From: Mesorhizobium sp. M7A.F.Ca.US.008.03.1.1
GTDB taxonomy: Bacteria; Pseudomonadota; Alphaproteobacteria; Rhizobiales; Rhizobiaceae
Assembly: GCF_003997495.1 (NCBI RefSeq)
Contig: NZ_RZRU01000009.1
Location: 62,001-126,000, forward strand
Length of the DNA stretch: 64,000 bases
Direction of reading: 5' to 3'
Part shown: positions 8,868-18,781 of the stretch, piece after piece
Position numbering within the stretch: position 1 is the first letter of the stretch
Layout: the number at the start of each line of letters is the position of its first letter
Translations under genes and position numbers: made by a program
Notes under the pieces: generated by a model
Told to the model about the DNA's origin: nothing
Databases searched by the model: none
Seen by the model: the letters and a program-made list of their open reading frames with translations, nothing else

Positions 8868-10432
8868 TGAGCGACCTGACCCAGCTGACGATTTCACAGG
8901 CCCGCACCAAGCTGCGTGGCAAGGAAATCACCGCGACCGAGATCACCGAGGCCTACCTCTCGGCCATCGATCGCGCCAATCCCGCGCTCAATGCCTATGT
9001 CGCTGTGACCGGCGACAAGGCGCGCGACATGGCCAAGGCGTCCGACGCAAGGCTGGTCAAGGGCGAGGGCGGTGCGCTGGAAGGCATCCCGCTCGGGATC
9101 AAGGACCTGTTCGGCACCGAAGGCGTCCATACGCAGGCCTGCAGTCATGTGCTCGACGGGTTCAAGCCGCGCTACGAATCGACCGTTACGTCAAATCTGT
9201 GGGCCGACGGCGCCGTTATGCTCGGCAAGCTCAACATGGACGAGTTCGCCATGGGCTCGTCCAACGAGACGTCCTACTATGGCCCGGTCATCAATCCGTG
9301 GCGGCGTTCGCGCGTCGACACGGTGGTGATGCCGACGACGCATCAGGGCGACGGCGGCTTCGTCTCGTCCGGTGGCATCAGGACCGCGCGCAGCCTCGAC
9401 AATGCGCAGCTGGTGCCGGGCGGTTCTTCCGGCGGTTCGGCAACCGCAGTCTCCGCCTTCCTGTGTGCCGGCGCGACCGCGACGGATACCGGCGGTTCGA
9501 TCCGCCAGCCCGCCGCCTTCACCGGCACGGTCGGCATCAAGCCGACCTATGGCCGCTGCTCGCGTTGGGGCATCGTCGCCTTCGCTTCGTCGCTCGATCA
9601 GGCCGGACCGATCGCGCGGGACGTGCGCGACGCCGCGATCTTGCTGAAGTCGATGGCCTCCGTCGATCCGAAGGACACGACGTCGGTCGACCGGCCGGTG
9701 CCGGATTATGAGGCGGTGATCGGCAAGCCGATCAAGGGCATGAAGGTAGGCATTCCCAGAGAGTACCGCGTCGACGGCATGCCCGAAGAGATCGAGGCGC
9801 TGTGGCAGAAGGGCATTGCCTGGCTGAAAGACGCCGGCGCCGAGATCGTCGACATTTCCCTGCCGCATACCAAATATGCGCTGCCGGCCTACTATATCGT
9901 GGCGCCGGCCGAGGCTTCGTCCAACCTCGCCCGCTACGATGGCGTCCGTTACGGATTGCGCGTGCCGGGCAAGGATATCGTCGACATGTATGAGAAGACC
10001 CGTGCCGCCGGTTTCGGCCGCGAGGTCAAGCGCCGTATCATGATCGGCACCTATGTGCTGTCGGCCGGCTACTACGACGCCTACTATCTGCAGGCGCAGA
10101 AGGTGCGCAATCTGATCAAGCGGGATTTCGAGACGGTCTTCGCCTCCGGCGTCGACGTCATCCTGACCCCGGCAACGCCGTCCGCCGCCTTCGGCGTTGC
10201 CGATGAGGACATGGCAGCCGATCCGGTCAAGATGTACCTGAACGACATCTTCACGGTCACCGTGAACATGGCCGGCCTGCCGGGCATTGCCGTGCCCGCC
10301 GGGCTCGACGCCAAGGGCCTGCCGCTCGGCCTGCAACTGATCGGCCGGCCGTTCGATGAGGAAACCCTGTTCCAGACCGCTGCCGTCATCGAGCAGGCCG
10401 CGGGCACCTTCCAGCCGGAGAAGTGGTGGTAG
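8867..10432 (+). CDS. gatA: Glu-tRNA(Gln)/Asp-tRNA(Asn) amidotransferase subunit A
   Basis: GatA is the amidase subunit of GatCAB that releases ammonia from glutamine. At 521 residues it is longer than the usual 480-490. The Ser-cisSer-Lys triad is present: Lys79 in GIKDLF, the cis-Ser in GGSSGG (about 187) and the nucleophile Ser211 in DTGGSIRQP. Between NPWRR (143-147) and the GGSSGG loop there is an extra stretch of about 33 residues (about 148-180) compared with the spacing in bacterial GatA of known structure. The start overlaps the GNAT stop. Confidence 0.95.
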   Translation: MSDLTQLTISQARTKLRGKEITATEITEAYLSAIDRANPALNAYVAVTGDKARDMAKASDARLVKGEGGALEGIPLGIKDLFGTEGVHTQACSHVLDGFKPRYESTVTSNLWADGAVMLGKLNMDEFAMGSSNETSYYGPVINPWRRSRVDTVVMPTTHQGDGGFVSSGGIRTARSLDNAQLVPGGSSGGSATAVSAFLCAGATATDTGGSIRQPAAFTGTVGIKPTYGRCSRWGIVAFASSLDQAGPIARDVRDAAILLKSMASVDPKDTTSVDRPVPDYEAVIGKPIKGMKVGIPREYRVDGMPEEIEALWQKGIAWLKDAGAEIVDISLPHTKYALPAYYIVAPAEASSNLARYDGVRYGLRVPGKDIVDMYEKTRAAGFGREVKRRIMIGTYVLSAGYYDAYYLQAQKVRNLIKRDFETVFASGVDVILTPATPSAAFGVADEDMAADPVKMYLNDIFTVTVNMAGLPGIAVPAGLDAKGLPLGLQLIGRPFDEETLFQTAAVIEQAAGTFQPEKWW

Positions 10433-10433
10433 C

Positions 10434-10962
10434 ATGCCGCCCCCGTCTCGCATTTCCATCGTCGAGACGGGAGACGAACTGCTGATAACCAACCCACCAC
10501 GCACGTCGGATTTCAGGACGGCCTTCGCCCTGATTGGGGCCGGGATCGTTGCCTACACCGGCTACATGGGATTGACCGACACGTCGCCCGCAACCGTCGC
10601 CAGCGGCACTCTCGGACTGCTGTCGTTCACGGCGATCATTGCCCTCTTCACCTATTTCCTCGGCAAGGATTTCATCTGGCTGGTATTCGGCAAGGAAACC
10701 CTGCGGCTAACCAACGCCGCAGCCGTGCGCGACGTCAGGGGGGGTGCGAAATCGTTCGTCATTGCCTTTGAAAGGGCACCTTGAGGCCGAAATCCTCGAC
10801 CATACCTATCCAACGGATGAAGCGGGTCTGTCGGAAGTCATCAGGTTGACCAACACCAACGGCGTCCTTGTTTTCGGCAGGGAGTTGAGTCGGCCCGAGG
10901 CCGAGGCTGTGACGAGTGCCGTCGAGCACTTCATCGATCGCCAGAATTCGAGTCGACGATAA
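10434..10962 (+). pseudogene. Frameshifted small membrane protein (two frames joined at a G7 run)
   Basis: The first frame (10434-10784, 116 codons) has two hydrophobic segments and then LRLTNAAAVRDVRGG. The second (10744-10962) has SLPLKGHLEAEILDHTYP...FGRELSRPEAEAV and no plausible start of its own. Removing one G from the seven-G run at 10738-10744 joins them into one protein of about 175 residues (DVRGVRNRSSLPLKG at the seam). The whole resembles a membrane-anchored protein with a compact C-terminal domain; no named family is assigned. It may be a real frameshift mutation, a phase-variable tract or a sequencing error. It starts 1 bp after the gatA stop. Confidence 0.75.
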
Positions 10963-10970
10963 GGCAGCCA

Positions 10971-11762
10971 ATGTTCTTCTACCTTTCAAAGATATTCTGG
11001 TTCTTCATCCAGCCGCTCAACCTGGCGATCTTCCTGCTGCTGGCGGGACTGCTTTCAGCCATGATCGGCCGCCGGCGGCTGGCGGCCACCGGGAGCGTGC
11101 TGGCATTTCTGGTCCTTGCGCTGTCAGCCTGGACGTCGCTCGGCGCCATGATGCTCAATCCGCTCGAAGAGCGCTTCGCCCGCCCGCCGCTGCCGGAAAA
11201 AGTCGACGGCATCATCGTGCTCGGCGGCGGCTTCGAGGGCGCCATCAATCTGGTGCGCGGCGGCTATGAGTTGAACAGCAGCGGCGATCGGATGGTCGAG
11301 ACCGCGATTCTCGCCCGGCGCTTTCCCACCGCCAAGGTGGTCGTGTCCGGCGGCACCGGCGCGTTGTTTCTTGATGGCGAGGGCGATGCGGCAACCGCGC
11401 CGCGCCTGCTCACCGCGCTTGGCGTGGCCGCCGATCGTCTGATCCTGGAGAACAAGTCCCGCAACACCTATGAGAACGCGGTCTTCTCCAAGGAGTTGGT
11501 AACGCCGAAGCCCGGCGAGACCTGGCTGCTGGTCACCTCGGCCTTCCATATGCCGCGCGCCAAGGCGCTGTTCGACAAGGCCGGCTTTGCGACGGTTCCC
11601 TGGCCGGTCGACTATCGCACCTCGGGCAAAGAAGGCATTGGCCTGTTCCGCGACAATCCAGCCGATTCGCTGCAGGCCACCAGCATGGCCATCCGCGAAT
11701 GGATCGGGCTTTTTGCCTACTGGCTGTCAGGCCGGATCGATCAGCCTTTTCCGGGCGGCTGA
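10971..11762 (+). CDS. YdcF/ElyC-family (DUF218) envelope protein
   Basis: This 263-residue protein has two N-terminal membrane segments (about 8-31 and 38-58) followed by a periplasmic DUF218 domain. Visible motifs are IIVLGGGFE, VVVSGGTGA, ENKSRNTYENA with the conserved Asn/Thr/Glu, and TSAFHMPRA. The layout is that of E. coli ElyC, which affects peptidoglycan/ECA lipid carrier metabolism; SanA and YdcF share the domain. The substrate is not known. It ends 22 bp inside the convergent DUF599 gene. Confidence 0.85.
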   Translation: MFFYLSKIFWFFIQPLNLAIFLLLAGLLSAMIGRRRLAATGSVLAFLVLALSAWTSLGAMMLNPLEERFARPPLPEKVDGIIVLGGGFEGAINLVRGGYELNSSGDRMVETAILARRFPTAKVVVSGGTGALFLDGEGDAATAPRLLTALGVAADRLILENKSRNTYENAVFSKELVTPKPGETWLLVTSAFHMPRAKALFDKAGFATVPWPVDYRTSGKEGIGLFRDNPADSLQATSMAIREWIGLFAYWLSGRIDQPFPGG

Positions 11763-12454
11763 CCGATCACCGCCTGCCTGGCGGCCGAGAAGAACTGGCG
11801 CCGCACCAGCACGGCCAGCAGCAACAGCGTCGACAACACGAACACCATGGGGTCGACGAACCAGCCAAGATAACCGATCGAGAAGAACACGCCGCGCAGG
11901 CCGGAATTGAAGTGCTTTCCGGCGAGCATGTTCATCTGTGCAGCCCGCCACACCGCCGTTTCGGTGACCGGATTGCGTGAGGCTTCGCCATGCGGGATCG
12001 GCACGGCGCCGATCAGGATCGTGCAATAGTTGAACAGCCGGTATGCCCAGCCGAATTTGAAGAACGAAAACGCCAGGATCAGCACCAGTCCGAACACCTT
12101 TATCTGAAAGGCCGCGCGCGACGGCGCGCCACCCAGGGGCAGGTCGCTGAGCACTTCAAGAACCCGGTCGGACGCGCCGAGCAGGGCAAAGCAGCCGCCG
12201 ATGGCGATCAGCGAGCTGGAGGCGAAGAAGGCGGTGCCTTGCTGCAGCCCGCTCATGATGGCGGTGTCGACGATGCGGATCTCGCGCTCGGCCATGGTCC
12301 GCATCCAGGCTTGCCGCTGTGCATTCATCGCCGTCGTCAGCGACACGCGGCTGACCAGCTTGCCGTCGGAGGCAAACGTGTGCAGCAGCCACGCGACGAG
12401 AAAGAAGGCCAGCGCCGCGAGATCGGCTGTCGAAAGATCGAGGGAATCGCCCAT
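11741..12454 (-). CDS. DUF599 family membrane protein
   Basis: This 237-residue protein has four membrane segments (near residues 12-28, 75-95, 120-150 and 198-218). The family signature is the run RTMAEREIRIVDTAIMSGL followed by QQGTAFFASSSL, and later YRLFNYCTILIGA. DUF599 proteins are common in proteobacteria and uncharacterised. It is convergent to the DUF218 gene and divergent from sdaA. Confidence 0.85.
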   Translation of the reverse strand: MGDSLDLSTADLAALAFFLVAWLLHTFASDGKLVSRVSLTTAMNAQRQAWMRTMAEREIRIVDTAIMSGLQQGTAFFASSSLIAIGGCFALLGASDRVLEVLSDLPLGGAPSRAAFQIKVFGLVLILAFSFFKFGWAYRLFNYCTILIGAVPIPHGEASRNPVTETAVWRAAQMNMLAGKHFNSGLRGVFFSIGYLGWFVDPMVFVLSTLLLLAVLVRRQFFSAARQAVIGQPPGKG

Positions 12455-12632
12455 GGCCTGAATTTATCACATTCAGCGCGATCGCTTCGATGTCCGCATA
12501 CAGCGATCGTACCAATGTCGCTGCCGGAGCAAACAAGGTCGGCGGGTGCAGCGCCGCGATTTCCAAAAGAGCGGAAACATCGTGGGAATTCCTATATATA
12601 GTCCTCGCCCTGACTCCAGGAGACTACGCCGC

Positions 12633-14036
<1,404 letters not shown>

Positions 14037-14112
14037 AGGCTGGCCTAAACCGCCACTGTGGAGAAGTCGATCCGGTCGTTGACGCGTCCGCGTGCGGGAC
14101 TAACCTTAAGCG

Positions 14113-14550
14113 ATGTCTCTCAATCTCATAAAACTCTGTGTCGGCTGCGACAGCGTCGAGGATCTCGAAGATTGGATCGCCTTCCGCCTCGACGAGCGGC
14201 GGCGCGCCGGTGAGCCGGTCGAGCAGTATCACACCACCCGCATGATGCCGACGCGCGGCGCCGAGGTCACCGATGGCGGTTCGCTCTATTGGGTGATCAA
14301 AGGCAATGTGCAGTGCCGCCAACTGATCACCGAGATCCGGCCGTTCACCGACAGTGAGGGCATCGGCCGCTGTCACCTGATTCTCGACCCCGAGATTGTT
14401 CGAACCGACTGGCAGCCGCGCCGGGCATTTCAGGGCTGGCGCTATCTGAAACCGGCTGACGCGCCGCTCGATCTCGGCAAGGGCAAGGCCGGACTGATCG
14501 AGATGCCGCCGAAACTCAGGCGCGAGCTTGCCGATCTCGGCCTGCTCTGA
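14113..14550 (+). CDS. DUF1489 family protein
   Basis: This is a 145-residue soluble protein. It begins with LIKLCVGCDSVEDLEDW and contains HTTRMMPTR and a terminal FQGWRYL, the hallmarks of DUF1489, a conserved alphaproteobacterial family of unknown function. Three cysteines occur in the first 110 residues. It is followed after 83 bp by the VWA/DnaJ pair. Confidence 0.88.
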   Translation: MSLNLIKLCVGCDSVEDLEDWIAFRLDERRRAGEPVEQYHTTRMMPTRGAEVTDGGSLYWVIKGNVQCRQLITEIRPFTDSEGIGRCHLILDPEIVRTDWQPRRAFQGWRYLKPADAPLDLGKGKAGLIEMPPKLRRELADLGLL

Positions 14551-14633
14551 CCCCAGGTGGCATCACCGTCTGGCCCTTCGTGCCACCCGATGTGGGGCTT
14601 GCAAGCGATGTAACAACGCCACATCTTGCTTTC

Positions 14634-15365
14634 ATGAGCGACAAGAAGCAGCCCGTGCCCGCGAGGGCCAATCCTGCGCCGATCAAGCCTCAATCCAACG
14701 CCGGCGAGATCGACGCCTTCATTCGTCAGGCGAAGACACTTGCCGCGTCGGCGACCGGTTCGGGCAGGCTGATTCTTGCCGTCGACGCGACGATGAGCCG
14801 CCAGCCGACATGGGATCTGGCCTGCACGCTGCAGGGCCAGATGTTCGACGCCGTCGGCAAGGCCGGAACCCTCAGCGTGCAACTGGTTTATTTTCGCGGT
14901 CTCGGCGAGTGCCGTTCGTCCGCTTTCGTGAGCGACACCAATGCCTTGAAGCAGCTGATGACGCGGATCGAATGCCGCAGCGGTCACACCCAGATCGGCA
15001 AGGTGCTGGCGCATGCGCTGAAACAGACGGCGGCCGCCAAGGTCAATGCGTTGGTCTATATCGGCGATGCGATGGAAGAGAATATCGACGATCTGGCCGT
15101 AAAGGCCGGCAGCCTCGGTCTGCATGGCGTTCCTGTCTTCGTCTTTCAGGAAGGCCATAATTCTAGCGCGGAAAAGGCGTTCAAGGAGGTTGCGCGGCTG
15201 TCCAAAGGGGCATGGTTCCGATTTGATCGGCGGGCTGCCGCGACCCTGGCAGGACTGCTTTCGGCCGTCGCCGTGTTTGCGACCGGCGGGTTGAAGGCCC
15301 TCGAAGCCAGGGGCAGGCCGGAAGACCGGCTGATGATCGAGCATCTGCGGGGCGGCGGAAAATAA
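14634..15365 (+). CDS. VWA-domain-like protein, coupled to a membrane DnaJ protein
   Basis: This is a 243-residue cytoplasmic protein. The segment RLILAVDATMSRQPTWD looks like the first strand of a von Willebrand A domain with a degenerate MIDAS (D-x-T-x-S instead of D-x-S-x-S). It is followed by SVQLVYFRGLGECRSS and NALVYIGDAMEEN, another VWA-like strand and acidic loop. ATG 14634 is preferred over an in-frame ATG at 14580. Its stop overlaps the start of the DnaJ-domain gene (TAATG), so the two products are likely made together. Function unknown. Confidence 0.8.
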   Translation: MSDKKQPVPARANPAPIKPQSNAGEIDAFIRQAKTLAASATGSGRLILAVDATMSRQPTWDLACTLQGQMFDAVGKAGTLSVQLVYFRGLGECRSSAFVSDTNALKQLMTRIECRSGHTQIGKVLAHALKQTAAAKVNALVYIGDAMEENIDDLAVKAGSLGLHGVPVFVFQEGHNSSAEKAFKEVARLSKGAWFRFDRRAAATLAGLLSAVAVFATGGLKALEARGRPEDRLMIEHLRGGGK

Positions 15366-16063
15366 TGGGCGCAACCATCGCTCTTGTCGCGTTGCTGCTG
15401 CTGCTTCTTGGCGCGGTGACGATCTTTCTGCGCGCCGAGCCAGCGAAACTGGCGGGCACGCTGCGAACGCTCGGGCCGGCTCTTCTGGCAGTTGTCGGCG
15501 TCGCCGTGCTTGTGGTCGGCCGTGAAGGCGTCGGCGGCATAATCCTCACTGCGGCAATCGCCTGGTATGGGTCCATGCGCATGAAACGCCAGCCGGCCGG
15601 GCTGGCACCGGGCAAACGTTCGACGGTGCGCACAGCGGCATTGGAAATGGAGCTTGATCACGATACCGGCGGCCTCGAAGGACTGGTCCTGGCTGGCCGC
15701 CACGAAGGCAAGATGCTTGGTGCAATGGGGCTGACGGAGTTGCAGCATCTCTACCGGGAACTCTCCGGCGATCCGGAGAGCCGGCAGCTGCTAGAGACGT
15801 ATCTTGACGGCAGATTTCCCGTCTGGCGCAAAAACACTGAGACGAACGGTGGCGAAGGGCTGGGTGTTGCGCCAGGTTCGGGCGCCATGACTAAGGAGGA
15901 GGCCTACAAGGTCCTTGGTCTTGAAGCGGGGGCCGCCGCGGCGGATGTCCGCAAGGCGCACCGCCGCCTGATGCAGCGCCTGCACCCCGATATCGGCGGC
16001 ACGTCTTTCCTGGCGGCGCGGATTAACGAAGCCAAGGACGTCTTGCTCTCCAATCACAACTAG
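15365..16063 (+). CDS. Membrane-anchored DnaJ-domain protein
   Basis: This 232-residue protein has two N-terminal membrane segments (about 3-23 and 36-60), a middle cytoplasmic region, and a C-terminal J domain from about residue 175 (TKEEAYKVLGLEAGA) that contains the HPD tripeptide in RLHPDIGG. The order of parts resembles TIM14/Pam18-like and DjlA-like co-chaperones that recruit Hsp70 (DnaK) to a membrane. It overlaps the VWA-like gene by one base. Confidence 0.87.
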   Translation: MGATIALVALLLLLLGAVTIFLRAEPAKLAGTLRTLGPALLAVVGVAVLVVGREGVGGIILTAAIAWYGSMRMKRQPAGLAPGKRSTVRTAALEMELDHDTGGLEGLVLAGRHEGKMLGAMGLTELQHLYRELSGDPESRQLLETYLDGRFPVWRKNTETNGGEGLGVAPGSGAMTKEEAYKVLGLEAGAAAADVRKAHRRLMQRLHPDIGGTSFLAARINEAKDVLLSNHN

Positions 16064-16109
16064 TCTCCTTCGATGCAGAACTTTTCCGGGAGATGACTTC
16101 CACGCCGTC

Positions 16110-17534
16110 CTATTGCTGGACGGCGTAGCACTCGATGTTCTTCTTCTTCAAAGCGGTGCAGGCCTTCCAGGCCGCGGTCTTCGAACCGAAGCCGCCGAAG
16201 CGGGCGCGGTAGTAGGTGACGCCGTCCTTATCGAAGGCGACGGTGAAGCCGGACGCGTCGGCCAGCACCTTGGGTGCCTGCTTGGTGGTCTTGTCGAGGA
16301 AGGCCTGGGCCTCGGCCTGCTTTGGCGACGAGGCGACCTGAATGGCCCAGCCCGACGGCACAGACGCCGTATTGACCGGGTCGACGGCCGCTGGCGTTGG
16401 CTCGGCGTAGGCAGCGACGACCTGGGCAGTGGCGACCTGGGGGGCGGACACGATCACGGTCTTGACCTTCCTGGTCTTGACGACAGGCGCTGTCTCCTCG
16501 ACAGCATCTGTTGTCTGCTCGTCGGCCGCGGCGTCCGTGGCCGTCGGATCGTCGTTGGACGCCACGGCATCGTCTTCGACCATCGGCTTGTCGTCCGGCG
16601 TCGGCGCGTCATGCTTGGGCAGCAGCACCTTGGCAAGGGCTGTGATCGGGTTGTTGCCGCCGGCCTTGGCCACAAGGTCGCCACCGCCACGCGTCGAAGC
16701 CCTCGGCAGATAGGTGTTGATCAAGCTGGCCATCTGATTGTCGCGGCTGCCGCCGGAGGTGCCGCCCATGACCACGCCGACGATGCGGCGATTGCCGTCG
16801 GAAACCGACGAGACGAGGTTGAAGCCGGAAGCGCGGGTGTATCCCGTCTTGATGCCGTCGACACCCTTGATGCGTCCGAGCAGGCGATTGTGGCCGTTGA
16901 TGCGCTGGCGTCCATAGAGAAAGGAGCGCTGCGAGAAATAGCCGTAATACTGGGGAAAATGCTCGCGCAGCGCGATGCCGAGCGTCGCCATGTCGCGCGC
17001 GGTGGTGAACTGGCCGGGGTCGGGCAGGCCATTGGCGTTGCGGAACACGGTGCCGTTCATGCCCAGCGCACGCGCCTTGGCGGTCATCATGCGGGCAAAG
17101 GTGGTTTCATTGCCGCCGAGCATTTCGCCGAGCGCGGTGGCCGAGTCATTCGCCGACTTGGTGACGATCGACAGGATCGCGGTCTCGACCGTGACCGAAC
17201 CGCCCGGCTTCACGCCAAGTTTCGTCGGCGCCTCGGCGGAGGCCTTGGCGGAAAACACCACTGGCGTGTTCCGGCTGATCTTGCCCTTCGCCATCGCTTC
17301 GAAGGTCAGGTACAGCGTCATCATCTTGGTCAGCGAAGCCGGATAGCGCCTGCCGTTGGCATCTGCGGAGTAAAGCACCTTGCCAGTCTTGGCATCCACG
17401 ACGATGGCCGCCTGCCTGGCCGCCAGCGACGAGGCGACGTCGCCAAAAACGAATGTCATCGCCAAGGCGATGATCATCATCGTTTTGAGAGGGGAGGTGG
17501 ATTTGGAAACGATGCCCAACAACGCCTTACGCAC
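16110..17534 (-). CDS. D-alanyl-D-alanine carboxypeptidase with SPOR domain
   Basis: This low-molecular-weight penicillin-binding protein trims pentapeptide stems in the periplasm. The serine-protease-like motifs are present: SLTK (catalytic Ser/Lys), SAN, and KTG. The protein starts with a signal/anchor sequence (MIIALAMTFVFG) and, after an acidic Asp/Thr/Ala-rich linker of about 90 residues, ends in a SPOR domain (GWAIQVASS to the C-terminus) that should target it to denuded peptidoglycan at the septum. GTG 17534 (474 residues) is chosen for its AAGGGA Shine-Dalgarno; the frame extends upstream to TTG 17576. Confidence 0.93.
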   Translation of the reverse strand: MRKALLGIVSKSTSPLKTMMIIALAMTFVFGDVASSLAARQAAIVVDAKTGKVLYSADANGRRYPASLTKMMTLYLTFEAMAKGKISRNTPVVFSAKASAEAPTKLGVKPGGSVTVETAILSIVTKSANDSATALGEMLGGNETTFARMMTAKARALGMNGTVFRNANGLPDPGQFTTARDMATLGIALREHFPQYYGYFSQRSFLYGRQRINGHNRLLGRIKGVDGIKTGYTRASGFNLVSSVSDGNRRIVGVVMGGTSGGSRDNQMASLINTYLPRASTRGGGDLVAKAGGNNPITALAKVLLPKHDAPTPDDKPMVEDDAVASNDDPTATDAAADEQTTDAVEETAPVVKTRKVKTVIVSAPQVATAQVVAAYAEPTPAAVDPVNTASVPSGWAIQVASSPKQAEAQAFLDKTTKQAPKVLADASGFTVAFDKDGVTYYRARFGGFGSKTAAWKACTALKKKNIECYAVQQ

Positions 17535-17615
17535 TGGTACTTCCCTTGGATTTCTTCGTTGCGTTGGAGGCGGCAAAGGGTCCTGCCTCGCTTCCGGTCA
17601 AGCTACCGGCGCAGC

Positions 17616-17638
17616 GTTACCAATCCGTTTATGGTAAC
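17616..17638. promoter_or_regulatory. Inverted repeat between the carboxypeptidase and phasin genes
   Basis: GTTACCA and TGGTAAC form perfect 7-bp arms around 9 bases, about 80 bp upstream of the carboxypeptidase start and about 110 bp before the phasin promoter. There is no T tract, so it looks more like an operator than a terminator. The regulator is unknown. Confidence 0.35.
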
Positions 17639-17730
17639 CGCCGCGTTCACCATTTTCTTCGGGCTTGAAGCTCTCTTTATTCGATTTTTAGCCTTTGGCT
17701 GCGCAGGCGGGTCCGCAAGCCCGCGAAATC

Positions 17731-17774
17731 TTGACTTTTGTGCGGCGCACAATATATTACCTTGCATTGCACAA
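17731..17774 (+). promoter_or_regulatory. Phasin promoter with palindromic operator in the spacer
   Basis: A sigma-70-like -35 (TTGACT, 17731-17736) and -10 (TATATT, 17753-17758) are 16 bp apart. The spacer is almost filled by the perfect palindrome TTGTGC-GGC-GCACAA (17738-17752). A second, imperfect TGC-rich site, TTGCATTGCACAA (17762-17774), lies just downstream. Phasin genes are commonly repressed by the polyhydroxyalkanoate-sensing regulator PhaR, whose sites are TGC-rich palindromes; PhaR binding here is inferred. Confidence 0.65.
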
Positions 17775-17819
17775 GGGCGCCCCGAAGAAGGACGTCTCAA
17801 CCGTCAAGGGAATCGTGAA

Positions 17820-18149
17820 ATGACCCAGACCTATGAGGACTTCAGCAAATACGGCAAAGAGTTCGCCGACACCGGATTGAAGAGCTTCGCGTCGCTCTCC
17901 AAGGGCGCACAGGCGATAGCTACCGAGGCTGGTGAATACACCAAGAAGAGTTTTGAAACCGGCAGCGCCACTGTGGAGAAGCTGTTTTCAGCCAAGTCGC
18001 TGGAAAAGGCGATCGAGATCCAGTCGGACTATGCCAAGCAGTCCTATGAGGCGTTCGTCGCCGAGGCCACCAAGATGGGCGATCTCTATGCCGAACTCGC
18101 CAAGGAAGCTTACAAGCCATTCGAATCGATCGTTGCCAAGGCGAAGTAA
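17820..18149 (+). CDS. Phasin family protein
   Basis: Phasins coat polyhydroxyalkanoate granules and control granule size. This 109-residue protein has no signal peptide and is almost entirely amphipathic helix (YEDFSKYGKEFADTGLKS, then QSDYAKQSYEAFVAEATKMG), as in the phasin_2 family. The ATG follows AAGGGAAT with short spacing. It has its own promoter/operator upstream and a strong terminator downstream, so it is a monocistronic unit. Confidence 0.9.
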   Translation: MTQTYEDFSKYGKEFADTGLKSFASLSKGAQAIATEAGEYTKKSFETGSATVEKLFSAKSLEKAIEIQSDYAKQSYEAFVAEATKMGDLYAELAKEAYKPFESIVAKAK

Positions 18150-18208
18150 TTTCGCCCGGGCGAGCTAATTTCGCCTGACGTGACCCGGATTGAGCCTTTG
18201 AACCCGAG

Positions 18209-18244
18209 AAAAAGCCCGGCCGTGGAAACGCGGCCGGGCTTTTT
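18209..18244 (+). terminator. Rho-independent terminator of the phasin gene
   Basis: A 14-bp perfect stem AAAAAGCCCGGCCG / CGGCCGGGCTTTTT encloses an 8-base loop (18223-18230) and ends in a T5 run. It is 60 bp after the phasin stop. The A/T extension makes it potentially bidirectional. Confidence 0.92.
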
Positions 18245-18320
18245 CGTGTCAATTTCCGTTCCAGAGCCTCGCGCCCCTTCACGATTGCGAAAATCGTCCA
18301 AGTTTGGTGACCTAGCCATA

Positions 18321-18348
18321 TTGTCAGCTAACCAGAAGGGCTTAAAAT
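18321..18348 (+). promoter_or_regulatory. Putative clpS-clpA promoter
   Basis: TTGTCA (18321-18326) and TAAAAT (18343-18348) are separated by 16 bp, a good sigma-70-like arrangement, about 60 bp before the clpS GTG. No heat-shock sigma-32 consensus is evident. Confidence 0.5.
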
Positions 18349-18406
18349 CGTACATCGAACACCTACATGTCGAACTCGCATGGGGAATCGAAAGAGGCAG
18401 GAATAC

Positions 18407-18775
18407 GTGACGATCGGTTTGACTGCCACGAGACGAGTGGTGCGGATGCAAGACGGCGACGGTAACGGCAATGGGGCCGGCCGTGGGACGGCCGTCATCA
18501 CGCGCACCAAAACCAAGACCAAGAAGCCCAGCCTTTATCGGGTCCTCATCCTCAACGACGACTACACTCCGATGGAGTTCGTGGTTCACGTGCTGGAGCG
18601 TTTTTTCCAGAAGGATCGCGAAGCCGCCACACGCATCATGCTTCATGTTCACAATCATGGAGTGGGCGAGTGCGGGGTCTATACATTCGAGGTGGCCGAG
18701 ACCAAAGTGTCCCAGGTCATGGATTTCGCCCGACAGAATCAGCATCCGCTGCAATGCGTGATGGAGAAGAAGTGA
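18407..18775 (+). CDS. clpS: ATP-dependent Clp protease adaptor ClpS
   Basis: ClpS binds N-degron substrates and delivers them to ClpAP. The core is typical: [16 protein letters not shown], then the helix [16 protein letters not shown] and the C-terminal [14 protein letters not shown] 18407 (122 residues) is preferred because AGGCAGGA precedes it; ATG 18446 (109 residues) and ATG 18380 are in-frame alternatives. The N-terminal extension is Gly/Asn/Asp-rich, as expected for the flexible tail that engages ClpA. clpA follows 6 bp later. Confidence 0.93.
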   Translation: MTIGLTATRRVVRMQDGDGNGNGAGRGTAVITRTKTKTKKPSLYRVLILNDDYTPMEFVVHVLERFFQKDREAATRIMLHVHNHGVGECGVYTFEVAETKVSQVMDFARQNQHPLQCVMEKK

Positions 18776-18781
18776 GGTAAC

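Noticed and set aside
16113..17819. Long plus-strand open frame opposite the DD-carboxypeptidase
   Set aside because: It is antisense to a gene with all penicillin-binding motifs, has low-complexity His/Arg/Gly composition and merely runs into the phasin gene, whose own ATG at 17820 is the supported start.
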